From the NCBI RefSeq assembly GCF_000224145.3, contig NC_020167.2, positions 7,097,260 through 7,161,259 on the forward strand: a stretch of 64,000 bases of DNA. The letters run 5' to 3'. Shown in pieces: positions 62,401 through 64,000 of this stretch; position 1 is the first letter of the stretch, and each line of letters starts with the position of its first letter. The translations under genes were made by a program, and so were the position numbers. The notes beneath the pieces were generated by a model, which worked only from the letters and a program-made list of their open reading frames with translations, ran no database searches and was not told the DNA's origin. This DNA comes from Ciona intestinalis (Eukaryota; Chordata; Ascidiacea; Phlebobranchia; Cionidae).

Positions 62401-63511
62401 GAAAACGGATATAATTACGATTTGTTGAAATCAAGTATTGAAAAGGCTCCATCAGTGGTAAACACAGCAACACAATTCTTCCCTTCGTTACATAAATCTG
62501 CTATTGTCAAGCACGTAATGTCACCGAAATCAGACGACTCCCAACATGGCTTTGTGGAATCACCCTTAAAAACTTGCACATGACCCCCTATAAAAATAAA
62601 ATAATAACTTTACTTGTTTCTTTGATTACAGTAGCGAAGATATGAAAATAAACAATATAAGATGTGGTATGTAATACTATGTATTTAAATAAAACAGGTA
62701 CCGATAAATAAATGACACTAACTTATTTTAATTTTGTTGGGCAACAATAGTTGTTACAAATTAATACCACAGCTGTGATCTGTTTCACACATATTGTGAC
62801 CACTTACAAGTTACCATGCATGTAAATTTGTGGGCAATTGTTTCTGTAAAGCTGACAATGACTCTATTAGACACTAATCAAGAATTCTCCCATTCATCAT
62901 AGATTAGGTTGTCCGGCGCCATGGCATAGTGGTTAGCGCGCCTGCCAGTAACCCAGAGGTAATGGGTTCAAGGCTCGACGCTGCTACTATTGTGGGCGTA
63001 TGTGTCCTTGGGCAAGACATTTAACGGCAATTGCTCCAACCCAGTGGTCCCTAATGGGTTGTCTAAAATATCAGACATAGATAAAAAATAAAAAAGATAA
63101 TTACCCACAAAGTAACATACATGATAATTGATAACTCATAAGCTGGCACGAGGTGTTAAACCCGTGTGATAAAGACTGTCGTTTCCGGCCACGCGAGGAT
63201 AAAGTAAGTTACTTTCATTCATTCATTCATTCAGGTTGGTGGAAATTGTTAGATGTTGCCATGTTGGTAGTTTTGGGTTTGGTGGTTATATGGGTTAGTA
63301 GTTACGATTAGCGGCCAGATAACGTATTGGAGTTCTTTACCAGCACCATAATACAAACTATAAAATAAAAAAAAACAAGCAAAATACCGTCATCTGCAAC
63401 AACAAGTTCACTGCAACCATCTCCGTCAACGTCACCGAGTGCGATACATCCTTGCCCCACCTTACCATTGACTTTTATTTTAAGATGGTCAACGAAAGAC
63501 ACAGATCTCAT
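59411..63511 (-). CDS. ITFG2: ITFG2, FG-GAP/beta-propeller subunit of KICSTOR
   Basis: Exons (minus) 63511-63388, 62587-62419, 62103-61972, 61851-61695, 61340-61270, 61006-60856, 60427-60281, 59831-59634, and a tentative last exon 59452-59411; about 396 aa (the human protein, as I recall, is about 447). The start [24 protein letters not shown] (FG-GAP), [26 protein letters not shown], and [24 protein letters not shown] segments align with human ITFG2. In mammals ITFG2 with KPTN, SZT2 and KICS2 forms KICSTOR, which holds GATOR1 at lysosomes to restrain mTORC1 when nutrients are low. The C-terminal 13 residues rest only on a strong acceptor (CTTCCCCTTCCCCAG) and are uncertain. SINE pieces lie in introns 1 and 6-7. 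Confidence 0.9.
60055..60205 (-). repeat. SINE 5-prime half (tRNA-like end)
   Basis: TTTGGAGCAATTTCCATTAG, CTTTCCCAAGGACATACAGA and CAAGCCTTAAACCAGT blocks in ITFG2 intron 7. Confidence 0.65.
60672..60842 (-). repeat. SINE copy
   Basis: CATGAATGTAATGTGCTTTA, CACCTTGTGCCCGCTTACAA, AATTTAGACAACCCAATAGT and a terminal TTGCCACGGCGCC (the SINE's first bases), with the B-box region deleted; 14 bases from ITFG2 exon 6. Confidence 0.75.
62705..62880 (-). repeat. SINE 3-prime half
   Basis: AACTTATTTTAATTTTGTTG, ACATATTGTGACCACTTACA, AGTTACCATGCATGTAAATT and GCTGACAATGACTC blocks, ITFG2 intron 1. Confidence 0.6.
62912..63234 (+). repeat. Full-length tRNA-derived SINE (reference copy)
   Basis: Head GGCGCCATGGCATAGTGGTT is a tRNA-like A box; B box GGGTTCAAGGCTCGACG follows 40 bases later. 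Body blocks: TGTGTCCTTGGGCAAGACAT, AATTGCTCCAACCCAGTGGT, AATGGGTTGTCTAAAATATC, ACCCACAAAGTAACATACAT, GGCACGAGGTGTTAAACCCG, CCACGCGAGGATAAAGTAAG; tail (ATTC)n at 63215-63232. It forms an inverted pair with 62705-62880 in ITFG2 intron 1. All other SINE pieces in the window derive from this consensus. It may correspond to a published Ciona SINE (Cics-1), unverified. Confidence 0.9.
63235..63350. repeat. G-rich TTAG-type degenerate repeat
   Basis: GTGGTTATATGGGTTAGTAG units followed by GCGGCCAGATAACGTATTGG and TTTACCAGCACCATAATAC; directly abuts the SINE's ATTC tail. Confidence 0.5.
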
Positions 63512-63815
63512 TTTAAGGACATTATAACCTATATAAAAGCTATTGGATTAATAAAACCGCATGACGAAACACCTAACTCACTGGAATTTTTGGTAAACAA
63601 CTTTGCTTTGCCGCGAAATTACGTGTACGAATATTTTGTTTATTTTCGGGGACTCTGGAGATTAAAATTAATGGGAATCCGAATTTAAAATAAAAAAACC
63701 TTTATTTTTTCGCGGAACTCGGATATGAACATTTATATTTTGCATAAAAAATCATGCTTGTTGGCCCAGCTGTAATTTATGTTTATTTTTTAGTCTGCGT
63801 TGTGGGGATATCCCA

Positions 63816-64000
63816 TTAAAATATGGATATTGAACTTGAAATGTTGCGCAATCCAAAAGTTGAAACTGCGCAATTAACCGAGGCGCAGGGTGCACGTGCA
63901 TTGGGAGTTGCATTGGCATTCAAGCTTCCATTTAGGTCTTGCAGTTTTGAAACAAGTGCTGACATTTGAGCACCCTGAGGAAGAGCTAGAACTTCCAGCA
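63816..64000 (-). CDS. Possible partial gene at right edge (strand unresolved)
   Basis: On the minus strand, a frame of 61 codons is open from the window edge to TAA at 63818-63816, with AATAAA 29 bases further on (63787-63782), which would suit a last exon (VLALPQGAQMSALVSKLQDL start). On the plus strand two other frames are open: one with ATG at 63823 (MDIELEMLRNPKVETAQLTE, 48 aa) and one running off the edge (VLKQVLTFEHPEEELELPA). I recognise none of them. Confidence 0.3.
   Translation of the reverse strand, partial: LEVLALPQGAQMSALVSKLQDLNGSLNANATPNARAPCASVNCAVSTFGLRNISSSISIF

Noticed and set aside
62308..62583. 91-codon plus-strand frame
   Set aside because: Antisense to ITFG2 exon 2 and AT-rich beyond it.
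62912..62990. tRNA gene
   Set aside because: A and B boxes are present, but no full cloverleaf or acceptor stem; the tRNA-like region is the head of a SINE.
63452..63688. 78-codon plus-strand frame over ITFG2 exon 1
   Set aside because: Antisense shadow of a well-supported exon.

Overview
The window looks like a compact chordate genome, most likely a sea squirt of the genus Ciona. It is AT-rich, with short introns, small genes of vertebrate-type families, a dense scatter of roughly 190-bp palindromic MITEs and a tRNA-derived SINE ending in ATTC repeats. Species assignment is inference. Exon models were built by hand from splice signals, reading phase and recalled family sequence; every model closes to a whole number of codons.

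Layout. 1-9.7 kb: gene-poor, repeat-bearing spacer. 10.0-14.4 kb (+): rhodopsin-family GPCR (487 aa) resembling the cannabinoid/lysophospholipid group, with a cysteine-rich second extracellular loop. 15.4-21.5 kb (-): a 12-exon protein (701 aa) joining a protein kinase domain to C-terminal kelch repeats. 23.9-31.9 kb (+): single-domain hexokinase (472 aa) whose catalytic 100-nt exon exists in two tandem, intact, differing versions, apparently mutually exclusive exons. 33.5-51.0 kb (-): full-length ASAP-type Arf GAP (BAR-PH-ArfGAP-ankyrin-Pro-rich-SH3, 28 exons, 1171 aa), with two GC-AG introns. 43.6-45.9 kb (+): a 4-exon, 200-aa single-pass membrane protein gene nested antisense in an ASAP intron. 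51.8-56.2 kb (-): UBXN11-like SEP/UBX protein (537 aa). 56.9-58.6 kb (+): CYP4-family cytochrome P450 (503 aa). 59.4-63.5 kb (-): ITFG2 (about 396 aa), a KICSTOR subunit. The last 200 bases hold the edge of another gene whose strand I cannot settle.

The neighbours do not form one pathway; they are unrelated cellular genes packed tightly, some divergent (kinase-kelch/hexokinase, UBXN11/P450), some convergent (P450/ITFG2). The most interesting points are the duplicated hexokinase exon, the kinase-kelch fusion, the nested antisense gene, and several small duplications that copy splice sites. The assembly has a 50-N gap at 16210-16259 and single Ns at 16159 and 50664.
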